A DNA stretch of 64,000 nt from DASXKD01 sp963734725 (GCA_963734725.1 CAVTIX010000017.1:93773-157772); one strand, 5' to 3'. Positions 33,709 through 42,291 are shown, counted from the first letter of the stretch. A program made the numbers and translations. Notes: generated by a model not told the origin, from the sequence alone.

Positions 33709-35676
33709 CTACGGCTCTGTTTCCGCCAGCGCGCTGAGGGCCAGGCCCACCGCGGCCGCGTACCGGTGCCCGGCCGGCGGGCCGTTCAGCGTGCCGCCGA
33801 CGCTGGCCCGGCCCACCGGGACATCGCCGGGCAGCGAGCGCAGCAGCACGCCGAGCAGCTCGTCATCCCCGGCCGGGCCGCCGGCCAGGAGCACCTGCGG
33901 CAGCGGGCCGCCGAGCGTGCGCAACGCCCGGCGCAGGTTCACGGCGAACACGGCCTCCTTGAGCCGCAGCCGTATCGCGCGCCACTCGGCCGGGCTGTGC
34001 TCGCGATCGAACGGGAGCAGCCCGGCCGGCCCCGCCGCGGCGAGCATCCCTGCCGCCGCGGCCGGCGCGGGCCGGTCCAGGAAGCCGCGGCGCCCGTCTT
34101 CGGCTTCGAACCGCTGGCCGCCGTCCACTCGCAGGCACGGGCCCCGCTTGACCCAGTCCGCCGCGGCGCGCGGTATCCGCAGGGTCTCCGCGACCGCGGT
34201 GGTGAGCAGGTCCCCGGCGCCCGCTGCCACCACCTCGCCGTCCGGCGCGATCACGTCCACCGTGCCTGCGCCGAGGTCCACCACGACCGCATCGGGCCCC
34301 GCTCCGGGTGTGGTGAGGGCGCCGAGCCTGGCCGCCGCAGGCTCGGACAGCGTGCCGTGTACCGGCAGGCCGAGCAGGTCCGCCAGGACCGCCGCGTGAT
34401 CGGCGCCGTCGGTCATCCGGCGCAGCGACGCCACCAGCGCCGCGGCGCCCAGCCTGCCGCGCCGCGCGGTGGCGGTGTCCGCCACCTCGGCCAGGTCGAG
34501 GGCGAACAGGTCATCCACCTCGACCGGGCCGTCCCCGGCGCCGAGCGTGCGCACCGCGCCGACCGGCCAGCCGGGAACCAGCGCGCACGCTGACCGCAGC
34601 GTGAGGCGCTCGGCCGCCGTCGCCACCCACGGCCCGGCGTCGTCCAGGGGGTGGTGCTCTCGGCCCTCGCCGTGGTCGGCGCCGGAGCCCGCGCTGTGGT
34701 CCGTGCCGTCCCGGGCGGCGCGGCCGACCACGGCGTTGGAGAAGTCGAGGAGCGTCCGGCACAGCGCCGCCGCGTCCCCGGCCTCTCCCGCGGAAAGCGA
34801 GAACACGGCGGCCAGCGCGACCGGGTCGGCCAGCAGGGTGAGCGACCCCCCCGGCGGGCGGACCTCGACCGCGACCAGGTCACAGCCCGCCACGGCGACC
34901 AGGTCGACCTGGTCGATCACCGGAATCGGCGCGCTCAGCCGGTTGAAGATCAGCACGCCCTCATCACCCCCGGCCAGCACCGCGCCGACCGACACTCCCG
35001 CAGCCAGCAGCGCCCGCAACCGTTCTGCCGCGCGAGCGTAGCCGAAGTCCGCCGGGACGATGGCCACCATCGGCGGCCCGGCCGTGCGCTCAGCATCCGG
35101 CGCCGGAGCGGCGCCGGCATGGCGGGCGTCGCCGGTAGCCGACGGGATTTGACCTGCCCGGACAGCTGGCGGGACACGGCCTGCCTGGCCGAGCGGCGGG
35201 ACACGGCCTGCCTGGCCGAGCGGCGGTACATGACCTGCCTGGCCGAGCGGCGGCATGCGAACATGCCCAGGTGGCGGGGGGACGGGGTCGGCCCGTGCAA
35301 GTGGCGGGGCGGGACCTGCCCAGGCGGGCGGCAGCGGGCGATCCAGCCACAGCGGCACGCCGGCCCAGGCGCCGGCGCCGCCGGGCGTGGCGACCCCGGC
35401 GGCGATCAGCCGCAGCCTGCCGGTGGCGGGCGGCGCCGCGGGGATGGTCAGCGTCGTGGTATCCACCGCCCGGAGCGGCGCGACCCGCGCCTCGGCAACC
35501 CGGCACCCCAGGCGCCGTTCCAGCCGCCGCACCAGCGCGGCGGCCGCGCGGAGTGAGTCGGTCGACCCCTTGCGCCCCCGGGTCGGCACCCGGTCCACGC
35601 CAAGCAGGCGGTCTTCGTCGAGGAACGCGACCTCAGTAGTCGCATTCCCCACATCCACCCCAGCTACGACGGCCAT
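33709..35676 (-). CDS. ddrA: diol/glycerol dehydratase reactivase, large (ATPase) subunit
   Basis: 655 residues. Actin/Hsp70-like ATPase motifs occur at the N-terminus (VAGVDVGNATTEVAFLD) and in the second lobe (VVVDLGAGTVDVIAPDGEV); between them lie DFGYARAAERLRALL and the long helical DDR insertions. It swaps damaged cobalamin out of B12-dependent diol dehydratase using ATP. Residues about 140-180 contain an extra in-frame tandem repeat of nine residues (PPLGQAGRV-like, 27-bp unit), so the chain is somewhat longer than the usual 610. No small reactivase subunit (DdrB/PduH) gene is seen nearby. Last gene of the dehydratase block. Confidence 0.9.
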   Translation of the reverse strand: MAVVAGVDVGNATTEVAFLDEDRLLGVDRVPTRGRKGSTDSLRAAAALVRRLERRLGCRVAEARVAPLRAVDTTTLTIPAAPPATGRLRLIAAGVATPGGAGAWAGVPLWLDRPLPPAWAGPAPPLARADPVPPPPGHVRMPPLGQAGHVPPLGQAGRVPPLGQAGRVPPAVRAGQIPSATGDARHAGAAPAPDAERTAGPPMVAIVPADFGYARAAERLRALLAAGVSVGAVLAGGDEGVLIFNRLSAPIPVIDQVDLVAVAGCDLVAVEVRPPGGSLTLLADPVALAAVFSLSAGEAGDAAALCRTLLDFSNAVVGRAARDGTDHSAGSGADHGEGREHHPLDDAGPWVATAAERLTLRSACALVPGWPVGAVRTLGAGDGPVEVDDLFALDLAEVADTATARRGRLGAAALVASLRRMTDGADHAAVLADLLGLPVHGTLSEPAAARLGALTTPGAGPDAVVVDLGAGTVDVIAPDGEVVAAGAGDLLTTAVAETLRIPRAAADWVKRGPCLRVDGGQRFEAEDGRRGFLDRPAPAAAAGMLAAAGPAGLLPFDREHSPAEWRAIRLRLKEAVFAVNLRRALRTLGGPLPQVLLAGGPAGDDELLGVLLRSLPGDVPVGRASVGGTLNGPPAGHRYAAAVGLALSALAETEP

Positions 35677-35699
35677 CGCGGCCCATGCCGGTCATGAAC

Positions 35700-35735
35700 G
35701 TGAGTTTGGTGTTGCTCTTTGAACACCTAACTCAC
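35700..35735. promoter_or_regulatory. long inverted repeat between dehydratase small subunit and reactivase genes
   Basis: Arms GTGAGTT ... AACTCAC (7 bp) and inner GTGTT ... AACAC (5 bp) are separated by a two-base mismatch, around an eight-base loop. It is AT-rich against its surroundings and fills the middle of the 86-bp gap. It may be an operator with an internal promoter for ddrA or an mRNA hairpin setting ddrA expression. Confidence 0.5.
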
Positions 35736-35762
35736 ATCCATAAGCCAGCGGCAGGCGGGAGG

Positions 35763-36125
35763 TCACGCGGACAGCCCGCGGCGGGCGTAGACCTCGGCGG
35801 CCTCGGCCACCAGCGCAGCACAGCGCGGCAGGCCGCGGCCGGTCAGCGATTCGGCCAGCGCGGCCAGCTCCGCGGGCGTGGCCCGGCCGGGACGCAGCGC
35901 CGCGTAGATCGCGAGCACCTCGTCATCGCTCAGCCGGGTCAGTTCCGCCGCGCGGCGCAGGTTGCCGGCGAGTTGCGGGTTCTCGTGCTGCTCGGCGATC
36001 GCGGCCTGCCGTTCCAGGGTGTCCGGGTGGATCCGCAGGTCTTCGAGCCCGATCTCGCCCTGTCTGACGGCCTCCAGGGTCAGCTCTTCCACCGGCCGCC
36101 CGGACAACGCCTTCACCTCAGTCAT
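35763..36125 (-). CDS. pduE: diol dehydratase small subunit
   Basis: 120 residues. The family pattern is clear: GRPVEELTLEAVRQGEIGLEDLRIHPDTLERQA in outline, LAGNLRRAAELTRLSDDEVLAIYAALRPGRAT, and a helical end. It completes the alpha-beta-gamma dehydratase. The N-terminus lacks the amphipathic targeting helix seen in Pdu-compartment small subunits. Start overlaps the fused large/medium subunit stop (ATGA). Confidence 0.92.
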   Translation of the reverse strand: MTEVKALSGRPVEELTLEAVRQGEIGLEDLRIHPDTLERQAAIAEQHENPQLAGNLRRAAELTRLSDDEVLAIYAALRPGRATPAELAALAESLTGRGLPRCAALVAEAAEVYARRGLSA

Positions 36126-38563
36126 CGCAGGCCCTCCAGGGAGAGTTCCTCGGGCGGGGCGCCCGGTTTGACCCAGGCGCGTTCGAGTGCCATCAGCGCG
36201 ATCACCGTGGTGTGATACCTCGCCTCGATCGCCTCGTCGGTGTAGGGGTTGCGGGCCGGGTCCGGCGTGCCGCCCTTGGCGTGGCGAGCCGCGTTGGCGC
36301 CCAGCAGCCGGTACAGCTCCGGGGTCACCGCGGGGGCGACCGAATACAGCTCCAGGTTGGCCAGCGGCGCCAGGTCGCGGCGGTGGATCAGCGCCGTTCC
36401 CTTGCCCTGCAGGCCGATGCCGATGCCCGAGCCCGCCAGCCTCGCGGCGGCCAGGCCGATCCGGCCGAGGTCCACCGTGTCGTTGAAGCGGACCACCCGG
36501 CCCGTGCAGCCCTCCTCCTCCAGTCCGGCCAGCAGTTCGGCCAGCACGTCGGTCACCGGCATCCCGGACAGGCAGCGCCACACGTCCCGGCCCACCGCCG
36601 GAGACACCCCGATGACCACCTCGCGCGGGTCCTGGCCGGGCGCGGCGCCACGGCCAGGACCGGCCGCGGCCCCCCGGCCCGGGTCGCCGGCCTCCGCTCC
36701 GGGACTGTTCGCGGCCCCGGAGCCGGACGCCGCCGCCACGGCGAGCAGCGGCACCGCCGACGCGGCCTGTTCCGCGCGCAGGTCCGCTACGCCGCGAGCT
36801 TGGCGGATCGCGTCGATCTCGGCCTGGCGCTGCGGGCCCGGCTCGAACCCGGTGCCCGGCCCGGCGTAGTCGTTGGGGTCGGTGACCAGCGACAGCACCC
36901 GGAGTTCCTCGTCGAAGATGGCCGAGGTCTGCAGGTAGTCGCCGGCCAGCCGCGCGGCGGTCATGACCAGGATCCGCTCGGCCACGCTCTCGTACCCGGT
37001 CTCGTTCAGCGCCGCGACCACGTCTACCACGGTGATCCCGCCGTCCCGGATCGCCTGCGCGGCGGCGACCACGGCCAGCGTGTCGGTCTCGCCGAGATCC
37101 TTCGACCCGGCCGCGTCCACCGCCCGCTCGACGTGCTCGTCGGTGAAGTCGGCCAGCCCCAGGTGCTGGTACACGGCGCGGCATAGTTGTGCCGCCTCCC
37201 GGCGCAGCTCCGCGATCCGGTCCTCCGGGACGGTCCGCAGCCCCCCGTCCACGCCCCAGTCCCGCTGCATGGCGAGGAAGTCGTCGATGTCCTCGGCGTT
37301 GAAGTTGCTCGGCCCGAACATGTTGTCGTAGCGCTGGATGCTGCCGAACCCGCTGAACATGAAGTCCGAGCCGGCCAGCACGATCGGCAGCGTGCGCGAG
37401 GTGCGGCGCATGTCGGACTCGCTCATCAGGGCGTCGTTGCCGGAGCAGGACTCCAGGTTGCGCATCATCACCATGAGGTTCTCGGACATCAACTCGCGCA
37501 GCCCGGATGGCACCGAGGCGGCGACGCTGGCCCCGTCGATGCCACCGTTCTGCACCCCTTGGGCGCCGATGGCACGGGCCAGGGCCACACACCGGGACTC
37601 CAGGTAGAGCATGGACTTGCGTTCCGCCCCGGCCATCAGCACTTCCGCGCCCGCACCGGAGGAGACCCGCATCTTCATGCCGCGCGAGGCGTAGGCCGAG
37701 GTGAGGAACGCCTTCGACCACGGGGTGTCATCCCCGTCGGTGAACACCTGCTCGGTGCCATACAGCGAAATGGTCTCCGCGTAGGAGGTCAGCCCGCGCA
37801 TGCCCAGTTCCAGCTCCAGCGCCTCTTCCACGGAGCACTGGATGAGCACGCCCTGGGCGCCGACCGCGGCCCCGATCAGGCAGGCCACCGCGTTGCTCGG
37901 CGCGTCGGCGAGCACCGGGACCGTGGTCTCGACCTCGCGGAAGCCGAACGCCGCGGCGGTGGCCGAGTCCGCCGCGAGCAGCAGCGGGTCGTCCAGCCGG
38001 TTCGTGACGTGCGCCTGATTGCTCGGGGTCCGCCTGGCCCGCATCTTCGTCATCGCCTGGCCAAGCTCAGGCGGCCGGAGCAGGGCCAGCACCCGGGCCA
38101 GCTTGGCGGGCGTGGCGCCCGCGGACAGCCGGATGATCTCCGACCGTGGCACGTCCGGGCTGACCAGCCGGCGAGCGAACTCGACGTCGGGCAGGCTCAT
38201 CGCCTCCTCGGCCACGGTGAGGTCGATGCCGTGCCGGGCGATGTAGGCATCCAGCGAGTCGAACCGGTCCTCGGGCACCCCGTCCATCTCGGTCACCCGG
38301 CTGTCGCGGATCACCAGCCCCGGCTCGGGGTCATACGGCGAGCGCATCGCCACCAGCCCAAGCTCCGCGTCCTCGACCGCGAAGCCGTCCAGGTTGACCC
38401 GCTGCGCGTCCATGAACCTGACCCGGCCGACGGGCGCGCCGCTCCCGGCCACGGCGGCGCCACCGGCAGTACCGGCACTACTGGCGCGCTCGCCGTCGCT
38501 GGCGCCCCGGCCGTCCACGGCGCCGCCGCGCCGCCCGCCCGCCTGGATGTCCTCCGCCGTCAT
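36122..38563 (-). CDS. pduCD: B12-dependent diol/glycerol dehydratase, fused large and medium subunits
   Basis: 813 residues in one frame. Residues 50-605 are the TIM-barrel large subunit (AMTKMRARRTPSNQAHVTN, ECSVEEALELELGMRGLTSYAETIS-like region, GVQNGGIDGASVAASVPSG, ESCSGNDALMSESDMRRTSR, GSDFMFSGFGSIQRYDNMFG). A Gly/Ala/Pro linker at about 612-648 leads to the medium subunit (EVVIGVSPAVGRDVWRCLSG, GIGIGLQGKGTALIHRRDL). It converts 1,2-propanediol to propanal (or glycerol to 3-hydroxypropanal) with adenosylcobalamin. Residues 1-45 are low-complexity with no obvious encapsulation helix. The start codon is the last of three tandem copies of the same initiation region. Confidence 0.95.
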   Translation of the reverse strand: MTAEDIQAGGRRGGAVDGRGASDGERASSAGTAGGAAVAGSGAPVGRVRFMDAQRVNLDGFAVEDAELGLVAMRSPYDPEPGLVIRDSRVTEMDGVPEDRFDSLDAYIARHGIDLTVAEEAMSLPDVEFARRLVSPDVPRSEIIRLSAGATPAKLARVLALLRPPELGQAMTKMRARRTPSNQAHVTNRLDDPLLLAADSATAAAFGFREVETTVPVLADAPSNAVACLIGAAVGAQGVLIQCSVEEALELELGMRGLTSYAETISLYGTEQVFTDGDDTPWSKAFLTSAYASRGMKMRVSSGAGAEVLMAGAERKSMLYLESRCVALARAIGAQGVQNGGIDGASVAASVPSGLRELMSENLMVMMRNLESCSGNDALMSESDMRRTSRTLPIVLAGSDFMFSGFGSIQRYDNMFGPSNFNAEDIDDFLAMQRDWGVDGGLRTVPEDRIAELRREAAQLCRAVYQHLGLADFTDEHVERAVDAAGSKDLGETDTLAVVAAAQAIRDGGITVVDVVAALNETGYESVAERILVMTAARLAGDYLQTSAIFDEELRVLSLVTDPNDYAGPGTGFEPGPQRQAEIDAIRQARGVADLRAEQAASAVPLLAVAAASGSGAANSPGAEAGDPGRGAAAGPGRGAAPGQDPREVVIGVSPAVGRDVWRCLSGMPVTDVLAELLAGLEEEGCTGRVVRFNDTVDLGRIGLAAARLAGSGIGIGLQGKGTALIHRRDLAPLANLELYSVAPAVTPELYRLLGANAARHAKGGTPDPARNPYTDEAIEARYHTTVIALMALERAWVKPGAPPEELSLEGLR

Positions 38564-38729
38564 CGCCCGGCTCCCTTCCGTGTCACGGCACTGCGCGGCC
38601 CCGGCCGCCTGGCGCCCGTTCCTCCGCCGTCATCGCCCGGCTCCCTTCCGTGTGACGGCACTGCGCGGCCCCGGCCGCCTGGCGCCCTTTCCACCGCCGT
38701 CATCGCCCGGCTCCCTTCCGTGTCACGGC
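38551..38729 (-). repeat. 70-bp tandem repeat triplicating the dehydratase ribosome-binding site and start
   Basis: Full units lie at 38551-38620 and 38621-38690, with a partial third at 38691-38729. On the minus strand each holds GGAAGGGAG followed by GCCGGGCGATGACGGCGG, i.e. a Shine-Dalgarno sequence and ATG. The ATGs are at 38703, 38633 and 38563 (the gene start). The copy at 38703 opens a 47-codon frame whose TGA overlaps the true ATG (ATGA); the copy at 38633 gives a 16-residue frame. A single base change (TGA to TCA) separates the two outcomes. The GntR stop lies at the promoter-proximal edge. Confidence 0.9.
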
Positions 38730-39511
38730 GCGGCCTGCGCCCGCAACTCGATCAACTGCCCGCGGCCGCGAGGGGCGCGCGTCAGGCCTGCGTGTCCTGG
38801 GGTGCGCACCACGATCCGGGTGCGGTCGCCGCGGAACAGGTCGTGTGAGAACTCAAACGGCTCGTCCTGGGCGTCGGTGGTGGTGCGGGTGATGGCCAGC
38901 AGCGGGGCGCCCGCCGGTACCTCGAGGATCATCGCCTCGTCCGGGGACGCGCTGACCACCTCGATGCGTTCCACCGCCTCCTTGGGGCGGGCGCCGTAGC
39001 GCTCCTCCAGCAGCTCGTACACCGACCCGCCGAGCGACATCTCCAGCAGCCCGGGGAACCGGTCCGCGGGCAGCATCAGGTGCTCGACGGAGAACGGGCT
39101 GCCGTCCGCGAGCCGGATCCGCACCAGGTCGATGACCAGGTCACCGGGGCGCAGCCCGAGCGCACGGGCCGCCGCCTCGTCGGCCGGGGCCAGCCGCGCG
39201 GACAGCACCCTGGTCCCGGCCACCACGCCCTGGCTGCGCAGCAAGGCGGGCACGCCGACCACCCGGGACAGGTCGCGCTCGATCTTGCCCATGCTGACGA
39301 ACGTGCCACCGCCCCGGCCCGGCACCCGGCGCACCAGGCCGCCCTCCTCCAGCACGGCGAGCGCCTGGCGCAGGGCCGCGCGACTGACGCCAAGCTCCGC
39401 GGCGAGCGCGCGTTCGGCCCCCAGCCGCTGCCCCGGGCGCAACCGTCCCGCGGAGATCTGGTCCGCCAGAATTCGGCGCACATCCTCGTGCGTGCGCGCG
39501 GGTTCGGTCAC
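38723..39511 (-). CDS. GntR-family (HutC/UTRA-type) transcriptional regulator
   Basis: 262 residues from a GTG that shares one base with the SDR stop (TAGTG). The winged HTH (LRPGQRLGAERALAAELGVSRAALRQALAVL) is followed by a UTRA-like effector domain (APLLAITRTTTDAQDEPFEFSHDLFRGDR). Located inside the microcompartment gene run, it is the likely local repressor responding to the substrate or an intermediate. Candidate targets are the palindrome at 47362-47376 and the inverted repeat at 35700-35735. Confidence 0.9.
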   Translation of the reverse strand: MTEPARTHEDVRRILADQISAGRLRPGQRLGAERALAAELGVSRAALRQALAVLEEGGLVRRVPGRGGGTFVSMGKIERDLSRVVGVPALLRSQGVVAGTRVLSARLAPADEAAARALGLRPGDLVIDLVRIRLADGSPFSVEHLMLPADRFPGLLEMSLGGSVYELLEERYGARPKEAVERIEVVSASPDEAMILEVPAGAPLLAITRTTTDAQDEPFEFSHDLFRGDRTRIVVRTPGHAGLTRAPRGRGQLIELRAQAAP

Positions 39512-40287
39512 TAGGCGTCCAGTGCGGCGAGCGATTCCGGCAGCACCTGGCCGCCGTCTACCACGATGGTCTGCCCGGTGATGTACCCAGCTTCGTCGGT
39601 GGCCAGGAACAGCGCTGCGTGCCCGATCTCCTCGACCGTGCCCAGCCGACGCAGCGGGATCGACGCCGCCATCTGCGCCTGGTACTCCTCGCCGAGCGAG
39701 TCCAGGCCCTCGGTGACGATATTGCCCGGCAGCACCGCGTTGATCGTGATGTCGCTGGCCGCCAGCTCGATCGCGGCGGTCCGCAGGAACCCGAGCTGGC
39801 CGGCCTTGCTGGCGCCGTAGTGGGCCCAGCCGGGGAACCCGGTGATCGGCCCGGTGATGGACGAGGTGAGGATGACCCGGCCGCGCCCCGAGGCGGCCAG
39901 CGCAGGCAGGCACGCCTGCACCGAGAGGATGGCGCCGCGCAGGTTGGTGCCGAGCACCTCGTCGATGTCCTCGTCGGTCATCTCGGCCAGCGGCGCCGCC
40001 GGGAAGATCCCCGCGTTGGCGCAGAGCACGTCGATGCCGCCGAACCGCTCGGCCGCCGTGGCCGCGATCCGGAGGCAGTCCTCCCGCCGGCTGACGTCAG
40101 CGAGCACGTGGGACGCCTCCGCGCCGGTCGCGGACAGTTCGGCCACCGCGGCCTTAGCCGCTTCGGCGTCCCGGCCGACGATGAGCACCCGGGCGCCCGC
40201 GCCGGCGAACACCTGCGCGATGCCCTTGCCAATGCCGCGGGTCGCGCCGGTCACCACGACGGCCCGCCCGGCGATGGATGTGAACAT
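39511..40287 (-). CDS. SDR oxidoreductase of the microcompartment locus (candidate aminoacetone/amino-alcohol dehydrogenase)
   Basis: 258 residues from the ATG at 40287, preceded by AAGGGAAGG. SDR motifs: VVVTGATRGIGKGIA, CANAG, catalytic Ser in ILTSSITGP, and YGASK. The C-terminal GYITGQTIVVDGGQVLPES is FabG-like. In RMM-type loci an SDR is thought to interconvert aminoacetone and 1-amino-2-propanol; that role is assumed from context. It lies downstream of the shell-kinase fusion and is coupled to the GntR gene. Confidence 0.88.
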   Translation of the reverse strand: MFTSIAGRAVVVTGATRGIGKGIAQVFAGAGARVLIVGRDAEAAKAAVAELSATGAEASHVLADVSRREDCLRIAATAAERFGGIDVLCANAGIFPAAPLAEMTDEDIDEVLGTNLRGAILSVQACLPALAASGRGRVILTSSITGPITGFPGWAHYGASKAGQLGFLRTAAIELAASDITINAVLPGNIVTEGLDSLGEEYQAQMAASIPLRRLGTVEEIGHAALFLATDEAGYITGQTIVVDGGQVLPESLAALDA

Positions 40288-40355
40288 GCTCGCCTTCCCT
40301 TTCCCGGCGCCCTGTGCTGGGCTGACCCTGTTTCCGTGGACCTGCGCCGCGCCCT

Positions 40356-42008
40356 TCAGCCGAGCCGGCTGAGGTAGGCCTCGGCCAGGTCGCAGCTCCC
40401 GGCGGTGTATCCCGCTCCGAGTTGTTGTGCGATGTTGACCGCCGTGTGCGAGCCGATCCAGGCGACCAGCAGGAGCCGGCGGTACAAGATGAACGTCCAG
40501 ATCTCGGCCTCGTCCTCGGCGGGCAGCTCGAGCACCCGGCGGTAGCCGGACAGCCACGCGTCAACCAGCGCGGGCACGTGCGGCTGGTGCTCGAAGAAAC
40601 TGACCGACGTGCCGACGTCGTAGAGGAACCAGCTGAATCCGGAGTCATCGAAGTCGATGACGCTGACCGCGTCGCCGTCGACCAGCAGGTTGGCCAGCCG
40701 GGTGTCGGCGTGCACCAGCCCGTACCGATCTGGGCCGGTGCCGAACGCGGCCAGCCGTGCTCGCAGCGTGGCATCCAGCCGACCGAGTATCTCCCGCTCG
40801 GCGGGGCCGACCCCGATCCCGTCCTGCCACCGCCCCCAGCGGGCGCCCGCGCCGAACGCGGCGTCGTAGTCCCAGTGGAAGCGGGTGAAGCCCGCCGGGC
40901 GCTGCCAGCCCTGCGCGTGCCGGTGCATCCTCGCGGTGATCTCGCCAAGCTCGGCGAAGTGCGGCAGTGAGTCATCGGCCGGCTCGATTCCGGCCAGGAA
41001 CTCAAACCGCACGCAGTTGCGCTCCTCCCCGCTGGCCTGGTCCGTCACGGTGACGATGCGCTCGCCGCCGGGGGCGGGCAGCACCCGGGGCGTGCGCACC
41101 CCGGCCTCGGCGCGCAGCGCGTCCATCCAGGCCAGCTCGGAGGCGATCTCGGCCTGCGTGTGGTAACCGAGCCGGTGCACCCGCAGCACCGAAGGCCCGG
41201 CGCCCGGATCGTCGATCAGGTAGGTGGCGTTCTCCGACACGTTCAGCAGGCGCACCGTGGCGCCCGGGTGGCACCGGTACTCGCCGAGCGCCCGCTGCGC
41301 GCACCGGGTGACCCGGTCCAGCACGTCCCCGCCGACGGACAGGTCATGCGCCGGCATGGGCGCCCCGCCCTGGTCGCGGCCTTCGACGCCGGCGAGCACG
41401 TCCGCCATCGCCTGCTGCGCCTTGGTCACGTCGCCGGCCTGCCCGGCGAGGTAGATCCGGCCGGCCACGCCGATCATCGACACGTTGACCAACGTCACGC
41501 CGGGGGCGGCACGCTCGGCCTCGTTGGCGGCCACCGTCGCGAACAGCGCCGGGGTCACCTCGCACACGCCCAGGGTGTCGCCGGGGAGCACCATGGAACC
41601 GCCCCGGTTGCGGTTGATGATGACCGCCTGCCGGTCAGTCAGGTCCGCGATCACGTCGGCGAACAGGATCCTCGGCCGGAGCTGGTCCGCCGGGTCGGCG
41701 TTCAGGCCGGCGAGGATCGCCTGGCCGGCCCGTTCCACGTCGGCGAGGTTGCTGCCGTGTACCTCCAGCACGCCGAACTGCCGTTCCACGAACAGGATGC
41801 CCGGCTCGACCGTGGGCACCGCGCGCAGCGCCAGGTCGGTCACCCGCTCGATGGCCAGCGCGGGCGCGACCTCGACGATGAGCGAGTGCTCGCCGGCGAA
41901 CGGCGGGTAGCCCCGGGCCCGGGTGGGCGTGCCCAGGTAGGCGGCGAACTGCCGCTGCAGGTCTTTGACCAGCAGGTAGACGCGCAGCTCTGGGTGCGGC
42001 GGGGCCAC
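40356..42008 (-). CDS. BMC-T shell protein fused to APH-fold kinase (candidate 1-amino-2-propanol kinase)
   Basis: 550 residues in one open frame, GTG start one base after the BMC-H stop. Residues 1-205 are a complete tandem-BMC shell protein, paralogous to the separate BMC-T gene at 43313 (shared EVAPALAIERVTDLALR-like, GILFVERQFGVLEVHG, INRNRGGSMVLPGDTL and GRIYLAGQAGDV segments). Residues about 220-550 are an aminoglycoside-phosphotransferase-like kinase with the catalytic loop LVHADTRLANLLV (about 430-440) and metal Asp in VIDFDDSGFSWF. RMM loci encode a stand-alone (S)-1-amino-2-propanol kinase; here it is tethered to the shell. An internal ATG (MPAHD, about residue 214) could also give free kinase. 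Confidence 0.9.
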   Translation of the reverse strand: MAPPHPELRVYLLVKDLQRQFAAYLGTPTRARGYPPFAGEHSLIVEVAPALAIERVTDLALRAVPTVEPGILFVERQFGVLEVHGSNLADVERAGQAILAGLNADPADQLRPRILFADVIADLTDRQAVIINRNRGGSMVLPGDTLGVCEVTPALFATVAANEAERAAPGVTLVNVSMIGVAGRIYLAGQAGDVTKAQQAMADVLAGVEGRDQGGAPMPAHDLSVGGDVLDRVTRCAQRALGEYRCHPGATVRLLNVSENATYLIDDPGAGPSVLRVHRLGYHTQAEIASELAWMDALRAEAGVRTPRVLPAPGGERIVTVTDQASGEERNCVRFEFLAGIEPADDSLPHFAELGEITARMHRHAQGWQRPAGFTRFHWDYDAAFGAGARWGRWQDGIGVGPAEREILGRLDATLRARLAAFGTGPDRYGLVHADTRLANLLVDGDAVSVIDFDDSGFSWFLYDVGTSVSFFEHQPHVPALVDAWLSGYRRVLELPAEDEAEIWTFILYRRLLLVAWIGSHTAVNIAQQLGAGYTAGSCDLAEAYLSRLG

Positions 42009-42009
42009 G

Positions 42010-42291
42010 TTACTCGGCGCGGATGGTGAAGTGCCTGCCGAGTTCTGTGTGCGGCCGCGGGATCACGTGCACGGAGACCAGCTCGCCGACGCTGGTCGCG
42101 GTTTCCGAGCCCGCCTCCGTGGCCGCCTTGACGGCCCCGACGTCTCCGATGATGGTCACCGACACCAGTCCGTCGCCCACGTCCTCGCGGCCCACGATTG
42201 TCACGTTGGCCGCTTTGACCATGGCGTCGGCCGCCGCCAGCGCCGCGACATAGCCCTTGGTCTCGATCATCCCTATCGCGTTATCCGCCAT
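42010..42291 (-). CDS. BMC-H hexameric shell protein
   Basis: 93 residues from the ATG at 42291; the open upstream frame lies within the BMC-P gene. It begins NAIGMIETKGYVAALAAADAM, the standard BMC-domain start, continues VTIVGREDVGDGLVSVTIIGDVGAVKAATEAG, and ends in VHVIPRPHTEL. It forms the hexagonal tiles of the compartment facets. It overlaps the end of the BMC-P gene by 11 bp, so translation is coupled. Confidence 0.96.
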   Translation of the reverse strand: MADNAIGMIETKGYVAALAAADAMVKAANVTIVGREDVGDGLVSVTIIGDVGAVKAATEAGSETATSVGELVSVHVIPRPHTELGRHFTIRAE

